Shown: piece by piece, positions 13,153-62,300 of the stretch
How the letters are laid out: every line of letters begins with the position of its first letter
Numbering within the stretch: position 1 is the stretch's first letter
Assembly: GCF_019097595.1 (NCBI RefSeq)
Contig: NC_080712.1
Span: 23,720,646 to 23,784,645 of the forward strand
Direction of reading: 5' to 3'
Length of the DNA: 64,000 bases
Source of the DNA: Hemibagrus wyckioides
Lineage: Eukaryota; Chordata; Actinopteri; Siluriformes; Bagridae
Program-made: the position numbers and the translations under genes
Notes under the pieces: generated by a model
Database searches by the model: none
Seen by the model: only the letters and a program-made list of their open reading frames with translations
What the model was told of the DNA's origin: nothing

Positions 13153-14275
13153 TGATTACAATTCAAATTACCTCTAAAATGTAATATATTTAATGTATTT
13201 AAAAGATTTGTAAAGCTCACAGGAATCACATTTTTTCTATTTATTTTTCCAAAATTGAACATGTTCAACAGTTTCCTGAAGTTTTATATCTATTTAGCAA
13301 TAGTATGACCTGGGATCACTAAAACAAACAACTGATAATGCTGCACCATTATGTTTTCTAGCTGTTCTAAATATTATAGTTATGAGGGATAGTATCCAGG
13401 ATATTTCCTAGTGTTCTTCTGAAAACATCTCAACAGCTGATTTATTGTTTTAATGGTGTGAAAGACGTTCAATAATAACTTGTGGCAGTATAGAAACATG
13501 AGATTGCAAAAGTACACTGTTAAATGCAACAGTTTACTGTGGTTCTTGAGTAATACTGCAGTCTATTAACACCCAGACAATGAAATCTTTCTTGTCTGTG
13601 GATGACTTCTTGAGACATGAGTGTGATTCATGAATTCTTTTAACAACTGATCCATAGGTGTTGCAGCACAATATGCTATTGACTGCTATGGGGAGGATTT
13701 CCTAATGGTGAGAAACATGGTCCTGCACTGTAAAAGCAAAGTTCAGCAGGCGTGTTACACCAGATGTAAGCAGTACTGCACTCATTGATCATTGATCCAG
13801 CACAAACATTACACTGTAAAGATATTCAAATAAACATTAGAGAGTATTTATGATTATTGATTTAGTCCCATGTGATTATGTTCACTGTAAATCTTTCAGT
13901 AGTGATGGAAAGGGATTATACAAAGCATGAAATATGATTATTATTAATGGATTTAAAATGAAATGTCGATGTTTTGTTGATTTGTTTCATTTTTCCCCGC
14001 TTCATATATGTCTTTATTTCTGGATTTGTTTTCTCTAGCATCTGGAGAGAAGGGCTGCATTCGGACAGAGTTCTGTAAAAGACCTGGCTGGAAATGTTGT
14101 GAAACAAACCTCTGTAATGCCTAACTTTAACACCAGAGAGAGCTAGACTGGCATCTAGAACTAAAAACTTTCTAAAACTTTCTGAACTTCATCAAAGATC
14201 TCTTTCTTTTGCATTTTGTCTATAAAACACAGGTGATATGGATATGGCTTAATAAATAATTGTGCACATTATTTC
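11590..14275 (+). CDS. secreted Ly-6/uPAR (three-finger) protein, gene-level entry
   Basis: Four-exon gene: non-coding exon about 11590-11614, then coding 12847-12901, 13658-13765 and 14039-14124, 249 bases for 82 residues. The phases (1, 1) join perfectly. Residues 1-19 (MKVWFLLFVLLPLCLDSTG) form a signal peptide, with cleavage probably near VAA. The mature part has eight Cys ending KCCETNLCN, the CCxxxxCN hallmark of the LU (three-finger) fold. Aligned with CD59-type domains, Cys 2 and 3 (loop I bond) are missing while the other eight pair. No hydrophobic GPI-attachment tail follows, so the product should be secreted, like SLURP or short fish three-finger proteins. The one-coding-exon-per-segment structure (signal, first half, second half) is the usual Ly-6 gene plan. 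I do not recognise a specific orthologue; binding partner unknown. Confidence 0.85.
12709..12755. repeat. (TG)n microsatellite
   Basis: About 20 TG units in the first intron of the Ly-6-like gene, roughly 70 bases before the second exon's acceptor. Confidence 0.93.
12847..12901 (+). CDS. Ly-6-like gene coding exon 1: signal peptide
   Basis: ATG at 12847 lies 22 bases after an acceptor (CAACAG). It encodes MKVWFLLFVLLPLCLDST plus one base. Donor ACTG|GTAAGT. A basic residue then a Leu/Val/Phe core is a typical secretory signal. Confidence 0.88.
13077..13152. repeat. (ATT)n microsatellite
   Basis: About 25 perfect ATT units in an intron of the Ly-6-like gene. Confidence 0.95.
13658..13765 (+). 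CDS. Ly-6-like gene coding exon 2: first half of LU domain
   Basis: Acceptor GATCCATAG, donor AGAT|GTAAGC. Encodes GVAAQYAIDCYGEDFLMVRN, then MVLHCKSKVQQACYTR with three Cys. DCY is the usual first-Cys context of LU domains. Confidence 0.88.
14039..14124 (+). CDS. Ly-6-like gene coding exon 3: second half of LU domain and stop
   Basis: Acceptor TTCTCTAG. Encodes SSGEKGCIRTEFCKRPGWKC then CETNLCNA and a TAA stop at 14122-14124. Five Cys with the terminal CC-x4-CN signature. The protein stops two residues after the last Cys. Confidence 0.88.
14251..14256 (+). terminator. poly(A) signal of the Ly-6-like gene
   Basis: AATAAA 127 bases after the stop codon, followed by a T/G-containing stretch (TAATTGTGCACATTATTTC). 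Cleavage is expected near 14275. Confidence 0.65.
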
Positions 14276-14544
14276 TGTATGAGTCACGTTGGTTTTGCAC
14301 GCTCATGTTCCCATATACTATATCAAGAGTTCTGCTAAAATTAGCAAAGGTATGGATTTTTCTAAAATTCCTTGCTTACAGACATTAGGATAAGAAAATA
14401 ACATGACATAATATTCATATTGTGATAGTTATCATTATTACATGGCTATAAATAAACAATTTCAAAGGGTGTTTTGTAATCACACCTCAGATTAAATACA
14501 GACGTTTAACTTGTGCTCATGGACTCAACAGATCAAACCTTGTG

Positions 14545-14700
14545 CATTTGCATTTACATTTCTGGCATTTGATAGATGCCGTTATCTAGAGAGACTCTCA
14601 TTTTAAACATCTGAGCAATTGAGGGTTAAGGGCCGTGCTCAGGTTACTTTGTTTTCTCATGTACTGAAGTTAGTGGGTCCTTGGTTCTGTGGCTGGGGCT
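14545..14700 (+). repeat. SINE-like teleost interspersed repeat
   Basis: CATTTACATTTCTGGCATTT, GATGCCGTTATCTAGAGAGA, GAGCAATTGAGGGTTAAGGG and CCGTGCTCAGG match the widespread fish repeat with the core GGCATTTGGCAGACGCCCTT. It begins about 270 bases downstream of the Ly-6-like gene's poly(A) site. Confidence 0.55.
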
Positions 14701-15866
<1,166 letters not shown>

Positions 15867-16127
15867 ATGTATCAGTCACAAGGGGCCCTTTTGTGGTGTT
15901 AAAAGATGGTAAGGTTAATTTTAACTAAATGTGATTAAGTTTAATTATTTTTAAAAATGTACATTCAAATTTTATTTCACACATACAAACACTTATAGTA
16001 TGCATAGTATGTATGTATTTATTTATTTAAAATGATGATTTCTATGTAGTTTGGTTTTTAATTTTATATTATTATTTAAATTTGTATTATATTTATTTAT
16101 TTATTTAAGTTTGCATCATTTGCTTAA

Positions 16128-16265
16128 AGGCATGGGTGTCCAATCTTATCCGCAATGGGCCAGTGTGTGTGTGTGTGTGTACAGGTTTTCATTCCAGCAA
16201 AGCAAAACCCAGACCTGAAAGGGGTGTTGAAAGCCAGGAAGAGAAAACCGGACATCACTGCTTTA
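16128..16265 (+). repeat. half of a palindromic teleost repeat
   Basis: GGTGTCCAATCTTATCCGCA, GGGCCAGTGTGTG, ACAGGTTTTCATTCCAGCAA. The usual element is palindromic with the same wording reversed at the other end, which is absent here. A (GT)n run is embedded. Confidence 0.5.
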
Positions 16266-16353
16266 AGGGTTCTCTCAGCGGGACACTCGAAACACTCCTT
16301 CAAGAGTTTGATCAAAAGAAGAAACACATAGCCATATCATTTTAAAATGAATG

Positions 16354-16359
16354 TTTATT
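16354..16359 (-). terminator. candidate distal poly(A) signal for eml4
   Basis: AATAAA on the minus strand (TTTATT on plus). It would give a 3' UTR of about 4.7 kb that includes the 18.6-19.4 kb minisatellite. Another AATAAA lies near 16733 on the same strand. No independent evidence of use. Confidence 0.25.
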
Positions 16360-16436
16360 TTCTAAAATCTTTAGTATTTTTCTGCCCATTGACAGGAATG
16401 CATGAAAGACATAATGGCTCAAACACTGTTACAAGA

Positions 16437-16460
16437 AAAAAAAAAAAAAAAAAAAAAAAA
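16437..16460. repeat. poly-A run
   Basis: 24 consecutive A on the plus strand. Confidence 0.9.
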
Positions 16461-17547
16461 GTTCATATTTGTCAACATAATTTTTTGCAACCAACTTCAT
16501 CATGTTTTATCACAAAGCTTTTTTCCCACTCATCCAATGCGGATCTGATGGAGCAAACTGGCAAATTGGGAAAGCATTCTGGGAATTTGATTCCAGGGTT
16601 CCTGGTGTGGAAAGGGCCACTAGCTGGAGATCCAGAACATTCCAGAAGAGTTTAAATTTTCCACTCCAGTTTTGCATTGTCTCACTCCTTCCTTCTTCCT
16701 TTCTCCCTTTCTCACCCACATGTATTTTGTTTTTATTCATTAATACAAGGCCATTTCACGCACTGCAAATGTCTGTAGAAACACTTCCGATATACAGACC
16801 TTTAAAAAACAAAACAAAACAAAAGAAAACAAAAAAACTCAGTCTGATTTCTGAAGGTCAGACACGGATCTGGCCTGCCCTATGAAAATCTCTGCATTTA
16901 TCCACAGTGCCATTTCAATGATATAAAAAGTACTTCTGGATATCACACCTGCTGTCATAAAACAAAACACCTCTTCAAAAGCCAAAAAAATACAATATAT
17001 TTACCAATACCATATTCCACACTCACCCAAAGAAGACACATAGCAAGGCCACTCGTGACATTCAAGAAACATTCCTAATGAAGCCCCTTATTTACACACC
17101 AATGTCAGGTGAGAGAGTCGTGAAGGTCATTTTCACTGGATCCAAAAAAAAAAAAGGGAAAAAAAAGGGGGGAGGTGAGTTTCACAAGTACGAGTCCTAG
17201 AGGCAAGCTGTATCCGAGTGAATGGAAATGACTGAGAAGAGCATCCTCTTTACATCAGAGCTGCTTTCTAACTGCAGGTTCATGATCATGAGCAGGTTCG
17301 TTATGAGATTTCTTATCAGCTAGGTTTTCAGTGTGGTTCTGCAGCAAATCATCCAAAAGGCTATTCTTGATGAACACGGCTATTGTTATTGTACAGGATG
17401 CATTCCCGCTGATATATACAAACCGAGGAACTATTATATACATATAGTATCCACATGTGAATGTACAAATAATGGTGTATGGAAATGGTAACCTGTGAAA
17501 TCCCTGAACTTAGCCTGAAGCTCACGCCGGTCACAAAGACCAAGGGC

Positions 17548-17580
17548 ATGTTGTATTGTATTGTATTGTATTGTATTGTG
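17548..17580. repeat. (TATTG)n microsatellite
   Basis: About six copies of GTATT. Confidence 0.88.
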
Positions 17581-18589
17581 TGTGGAATTTTTTTTTTTGT
17601 CATTTTAAGGAGGTGATACAACAGCACAGAGGCAGAAGTAGGAGAGGAAGGTGACCAGGTCTGACCCTGAGCAAAGGAACAGTGCCATTTTGCACTAAAG
17701 CTAAGTATTACAGCAAAAGCAGGTTCGAATAAGTCTATAGAAATCCAACAGATGTATTCTCTCTGAAAAAACCATTATTAAAAAAAAAAAAAAAATGGTG
17801 GCAATGCCAAAAAACCTCATAAACCTAAAGGGTTAGAAAAACTGCAGACCAGCTGGAGGAGAGCGGCTGTAGTACCAGCACTGCTGCAGCGATATACCTC
17901 ACTGCACCACTTGGTAGCAAATCATCATCTTTACATTCCACCTATAAAACACTTCCCATGCCGAAATGGCTTTTCTGAACATGCACACCACCTACAACTA
18001 GACCAGTATCAAATACACTCAGAACTTGAAATACTAAATGCTTCCATGTGTATAAAAAAAACAACAACCATAAAAACACAGCATAAGTTCATCATTCACA
18101 TACCAAAATCTTTAGAACCCCCCTCCCCTCCCCCGACTCTTAATATTCCTAATGTCTTCATTATTCTTACCGTTTAAAGAGAAATCATGCATTACCACCA
18201 GACTCATGCCTTTATACATACTCATCCCTAATATTCAATACTAAAACGTTCATCTGTCCAGTTCAATACCTCGCAATGCTGCACGTGTACAGAAGATGTC
18301 GCCAGCAACACGTCTGAGACCAGGCTGCTGTCTTTCTTTCTTTTCTTTTTTTTTTAAAGTGTAGACTCTTATTGTGAGAAAGCTTAGGCCTGTGTTTAAA
18401 TGTTTTCAGCAAACACTTATCATCTTCCTTTTGTATAAGTGCATGTTAGCCTTATTCACACATCATGCAGGGAGTCAATAGGAGCTTATAAAATTAAGAA
18501 GGAGCTTATAACAGGGAGTAGAAGTGGGGGGGTTCGAACAGGTAAGAGGAGTCAGTAAAATGTTATATCAGAGATCAGGCTCTAAGAGT

Positions 18590-19372
18590 CAGAAGGAGTT
18601 AGTAAGAGGTTATAAGAGTGAGCAGGAAGATATAATAGTAAGCAGGAACTACTAAGAGGTTATAAGGTTGAGTTTTAAGTGTGAGCAGGATGTTATAATT
18701 AGTGAGCAAAGGTTAGTAAGGATAGAAGAGTAAACAGGGTGTTATAAGAGTGAGGCAGAGGATACTAGAGTGAGCAGGAGGTTACTGGAGTGAGTAAGAG
18801 GTTATAAGATTGAGCAGGATGTTATAAGATTTCGAAGGAGGTTATAATAGGAGCAGGAGGTTATAAGAGTTAGAAGGATGTTATAACAGAAGCAGGAGGT
18901 TAGAAGAGGTAGAAGGATGGTATAACAGGAGCAGGAGGTTAGAAGAGTTAGAAGGATGTTATAACAGGAGCAGGAGGTTATAACAGGAGCAGGAGGTTAG
19001 AAGAGTTAGAAAGAGGTTATAACAGGAGCAGGAGGTTAGAAGAGTTAGAAAGAGGTTATAACAGGAGCAGGAGGTTAGAAGAGTTAGAAAGAGGTTATAA
19101 CAGGAGCAGGAGGTTATAACAGAAGCAGGAGGTTAGAAGAGGTAGAAGGATGTTATAACAGGAGCAGGAGGTTAGAAGAGTTAGAAAGAGGTTATAACAG
19201 GAGCAGAAGGTTATAACAGAAGCAGGAGGTTAGAAGAGTTAGAAAGAGGTTATAACAGGAGCAGGAGGTTATAACAGAAGCAGGAGGTTAGAAGAGTTAG
19301 AAGGATGTTATAACAGGAGCAGGAGGTTAGAAGAGTTAGAAGGATGTTACAAGAGTTAGAAGGATGTTACAG
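18590..19372. repeat. minisatellite, GGTTATAACAGGAGCAGGAG family
   Basis: Tandem units combining AGGTTATAACAGGAGCAGG and AGGTTAGAAGAGTTAGAA, roughly 20-40 bases each in varying order. The array is degenerate on the left and homogeneous from about 18900. It lies between the two genes, possibly inside a long eml4 3' UTR. Confidence 0.9.
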
Positions 19373-20520
19373 TTTCAGCAGTGATGTATATACATTTACT
19401 GAAAATCAGCTCTAGTAGCAGCACCTTAGTATTTTGTATGGTCTACCTAAATAACAGAGGGAAGGTGATGAGTGCATGTTGAAAACAGGTCTAGATTTAG
19501 GATCATCATTAAATTTGGAGGCAGTTTCTGTCAGGATTTGGTGCTTCACTCTTTCATAACTGTAAAAAGCACGTCTCTGTTACTGGGAACAAGAAACAGT
19601 GAGAGTGAAGAGCCACCAAGATTGTTACCGGAGACTTCTCTTCGGTGCTGCAGCTCCGGCTTAAAATACATCAAACACTTCAATATTTTATCCTTTAACC
19701 CAGTATCTTTGTCACAATGCATTACTGAAGTGGTGAAAAACACTCAGAAAGAAAAAAACGGACAACAAGGACAGATCTCTCTCCCACACTCTGACTAGGA
19801 AGATGACCTAAAGAGTGATCCTGAGTTCCTGTGGGAAGGAGGAAAGGAAGATGCACTAACATCTTGTGGAATGAAAGATGAAAGGAAAAAAAAAAAATAA
19901 TCAGCTCATCCATCAGCACGTGATCTCATACACACACACAATCACACACATTTAAGACTCATTTAATCTACTCTCAAAATAAAAATTAAAAAAAAACAGT
20001 CCAATGAACAGAATAAAGGGGGAAAAAACAGACTGAAAACGAATCTCGAACGGAAAAAGAACAGTGCTAAAGAATTCAGGTTAAAAAAAATGTGGCGCTT
20101 GGATAAGAGGAGTTTAGATGAAGTCTGTTCGAGGATGTTTTTTTGCGAGACGATCCATGCTGAAGACGTTGAGACAGCCTGCTGATCTGATCTGCATACG
20201 CCGTGCTGGCCAGAGCTTCAGAGACGCACCAGATGAAGTCCAGAAGAACATTTTTAACAAACTGCAGCCTCAGAAAAACTGTGTGTGGATGTGTGTATAT
20301 ATGTGTGTGTGTCTGTGTGTGTGTGTTAATAATCTGATTGATAATATACCTAGTCGATCATCAATAATTAGCTTCATGCCATGCTTAAAATTTTGTCCAT
20401 GATGATGAAGACGCCAATGAGCTCAGTGAGTGAGTTTGAGTCCATTCAATGAGTCAGTGTTACCTGCCTGGCATTTTCAAAAGATTCTTGGCTCAGGTAA
20501 AGATGCTATGCAGGCATTTC

Positions 20521-20549
20521 ACAACAACAACAACAACAACAACAACAAA
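20521..20549. repeat. (CAA)n microsatellite
   Basis: About nine CAA units. Confidence 0.85.
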
Positions 20550-20649
20550 AAAGATTCTGAATCCTCATTATTCACAAAATAGAGTAAATGATTAGTTTAA
20601 AAGTCTTAACATAAGCCTATATTCTATAATTTCACTAATTTCAGCTATA

Positions 20650-21112
20650 CTTTGCATTTATACTGGCAGATATTTTATTCTATGTTAAGGTTCCTTTGAT
20701 GATCTGATAAATCATTGTTTTGTTTTTGTTTTTTTGGTATGTGCCCCTATGTGTGTGTGTGTTGGAGTAAACCTCATGTTTGTGTAGTGTTTGTGTGTAT
20801 CAGTGTATCCGGGCATGCTAGTGTCTGTTTGTGTATTTTCGACAGCTTTTTTTTTTTTTTTTTTTTTTTTTAATCTACGAAGCACGATTCCTCCTGGGCA
20901 ACACAACGGCGATACTTCATTCATTTTTGCCTCTTTTCTCCCTCTCGGATTAACGACATACATACATGTGTTGAAAGAAACATAGAAAGAACCTGAAAAG
21001 ATTAAAATTTTAAGGAGCCCCTGTGCATGCGCTGCAACCTTCACGGCAAGCGTAGTGCCTGTGGGTGAAGCACTCGAATGGAGACCAGGGCTGATCACCT
21101 CGGCCACCAGTT
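20650..21112 (-). other. eml4: probable eml4 3' UTR (proximal form)
   Basis: Sequence after the eml4 stop codon. The first AATAAA on the minus strand is at 20674-20679, about 435 bases past the stop, so a short 3' UTR ending near 20650 is possible. It contains a long poly-T run on the plus strand (20848-20871) and a TG-rich stretch. A longer UTR using AATAAA at 16354-16359 is also possible. Sequence alone does not decide. Confidence 0.45.
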
Positions 21113-58660
<37,548 letters not shown>

Positions 58661-58663
58661 CTG

Positions 58664-58702
<39 letters not shown>

Positions 58703-59333
58703 CAGATGGGTGCAAAAATTCAGATCTTTTCTTCTCTAGCATCTAATGTCTATATGACTGCGAAAACCAAATAAACCCATCAAAAAATGCATCTTTTGTT
58801 TTTAGCCTAAAAAGAGTTCACCCATAATTAGCTAGTCGTAGCTAATAAACTAATCACAGTCTGATTTTCTGAAATTTTCTCTCACGCTGAAGTGTGTGTG
58901 TGTGGTAATAGATACACATGAAAGCCAGGTTGGTTAAGATATGAGATCTGACGTGTGATATTTCCTTATCTTAGCAAAATGTTGGCAGAAAAGGATCTTG
59001 GTGTTTAGAACCTGAGAAGAAAAGATTTGCGAGTGATTGTAGGTGTTGTGTTTCATGCACATTCAATTTGTCCTTATAGTGTCTCACTCAGAGCAGTGCG
59101 AGCATGTAAACGGTGGTGTTTGGCCTGGTGCTGGCTGGTGTGTGTGTGTGTGTATGTGTGTGTTGTTTTTCAGCACTGCAGTGGGCTACGTAAAGTAGCT
59201 GTGGTTTGAGCTCGGACTTCTGCAGCAGCCCACACTCACTTGGCGGAGTATGACTACTAATGAAGAGGCCCTGCATTCTCAACTGCGGTTAGCTAGTTAG
59301 TGGGCCCCTCACTGAGCACTGCCTGTCTTTGAG

Positions 59334-59396
<63 letters not shown>

Positions 59397-62300
59397 TGAG
59401 TGTGGGTGTGGGTGTGGGTGGGTGTGAGTGTGGGTGTGTACACAATGTAAACTCACACAAATACATATGGCCTTACATGGAAAAGCTTATCTTAAAAATG
59501 AGGCAAATAAAGAAAACTTTACAACTATACACAATATAACAATGAATCATAAAGACACACACACACACACACACACACACTTTTTGAACTGATAAAGCAC
59601 AGACCGATCCACACATTCCACAAACGGTGCTTCAGAGCGCAGAATGCAGACAGCTAGTCTTAAGGTCACAGAGTGGTTATTGTAGCTGCCTGCGTGGGAG
59701 TTCAGGGAAGAGAAAGGACTGAGGAATGCCCTGGCACACACACACACACACACACACAAAATCATGTCCGGGAATGAACACGCAGGTCGACATGGCTAGT
59801 CAACACAAAGCCCACAAGATCGGATACAGAACACACACACACACACACACAATGATTTCAAAGGAGAGAAAAAAAAGCTCTCTGCAGCTTTGAGCCACAC
59901 AAATTAGCACGCTCTCGAGCCAAGTGTAACTGCCGCATAGCTCCAAACAAGCCAGCGACGAAATCAAGCAGCCCAATCTGGCAACCGCAGGCAGAGCGAG
60001 GACCAAAGCAAGGGAACCGGCTTCCTAAAGCCTTCCAGACATTTGAGGTTTGAGGTCCGTTTGCCAAATTGTTCCGTGAGAGGGGGGATAATCACAGATC
60101 ATTGCTTAAACTTCACCATCTTTTACCTTCTCGCTTTTACTGAGACTTCAAACAGAAAGCAGGAACTCGAAAAAGGAGAAACGGCAACGGCAGCGACGGT
60201 TCGAGTATAAATTCTATATACGAGATAAGCACGGATAAGAGGAAATGACGCGCTTGATCATACTAACAAGTTAAAAAAAAACAACAGCAAACTAGGAAGC
60301 AACTGATGAAAGATTAAAAAGTGAGCTGTTCAACTCAGAGATAAACTACCCAACTTGGGTTATAAGGTGTAAAAAAAAATAAATAAATAAAATTGTCGGT
60401 TCTTTTCTAATAACAGCTTATTCTGAAATATTTTATTCCACAGCAATTTGCTAACACATATTAATCTCCATGGACCGTCTACAAAAAAAAAAAAAAAAAG
60501 TGCCCTCCTATTATCATATTGTATAATATTGCTTTTTTTTTTTTAAATAGTTAATAAATACTCGCCGTGTCGTTAGGAAACTATAAACCTCGGGCTTTCT
60601 TGTGCCCGAAGTTTACTAGGGTCAGCTGTAGCTCTGACTGTTCCAAAATGCTGACAATGGAGACTCCTTCCAAAAAAAATGACACAAAACCGGAAGAATT
60701 TGCTTGCATGGAGTATAAGCCACATCTGTCCCTGTGAAACAGCTGGTGATTAACAGAAACCTGTCATCAAAAGCCAGAGCTGCTGTTATAGAAACTGCTC
60801 AAGCATTAGGAATTCAACAGTGCTAAAAACACACCACTATTTTCATTGACTCAAAAAGAATACAATATGGGAAACTGGTGTAAATAAACAATGTGTTATT
60901 ATAAGGTACGGTATGGATCAGAACATGCCTTGTTACAAGACCTGAAGACAATTTCAGCGCATTTCAGCAACTTCAAAGTGTTTTTTATTATTATTATTAT
61001 TACTTTACAGTTTGCACAGGAATGAAAGAGAATGATTCACCTTCTACGTTCTCCACCCACCATTTCCTCCTTTTAGAGCAGGTATTTCCTTTAAGACGCC
61101 TTATCGGCAGAATTCCAGCACCATGGAACGGGGAGGGGAAAAAGCTCTCATTGTATAATGCTTTTAAAGCAGCAGGTCTGCAGTATATTTCATACCAGCA
61201 GTTATGTTAAAAAAGAGGAAGACAGATGAGTTTTTTTTTTTACACAGAATGATGAGTAGTGTTTAGGGATGCAATGATTCCTCATGACTAAGAGGCAAAA
61301 AATGAGCTCAGTGTTGAATCTGGTGCTGAACTTCACTGTGTGAACACCAGAGGTTCCAATCAGAGCAAACCATATACTATATGTCCTGATATCTCTGGAC
61401 ACACATTATATGTTACACAACCATGTTATATCAATCAGAAGAGCTCTTCAGTAGCTTAAAGGACTCCTGCGCTGCTGCAATGTACAGTGCTCGAGGAAGA
61501 GGCTGCAGAAGACGGTCATTTTAGCCGACTTTGGAGCTCTAGTAATTTACAGTTCAGACACTGCGTCAGAACAGATTATGTTTCTTTATGTTTATTTACT
61601 CAAATAATTGCTTTAAATTTATAAATTGGCTCCTAAGTACATTTTGCTTACGATATCAAACCTCTGTTGTGGATTTATTTAGTTTTATCGTGACAGAAAC
61701 GCACAGAATTCAGAAATAAAATCTTTCTCTGTGATTATTTTCCTTCACTAAAATTTGGTTCAAAAGATTTCGAGAGTCATGAATGATGAAACCAGTATTG
61801 TGAATCGAATCGTGAGTGTTGTGTATCGTCACAACCCTGGCATTGTGTACGCGTCTGCCGGGGAATGTCTGCAGGTCCGTGTGCATCAGAAATGCCTTCG
61901 CTTTTTTCTACCCATGAGCACTTGCTGGCTAAAAGGAAGGAAGGAACGGTTTCTGCACTTGTCATATTTCACAATAACCAGCCAAATTCCTGGGCGTTCT
62001 TGTCCTCACGCGCGCACACACACACACACACACCACTGCACGTACACACACGTGCACACACGCAAATCCTCACTAACTCACTTACACATGCACTTTCTTC
62101 AACATACAACAAACACGGGTAAAGCACTACAAAGCATTCCTTTTCAACGACAAACATCCTCGTACTGTATGCTTGGTAGGTAACAGTCTCTGTAGTGTGC
62201 GTTTCATTTTGCCTGCAGGTCTGTGGAGGAAGTCCTCAGGCATAGATAGCAGATATACAGGTCAGATAAGAGCTCTGCTGGAAGAGTGGCGCAATCTGCC

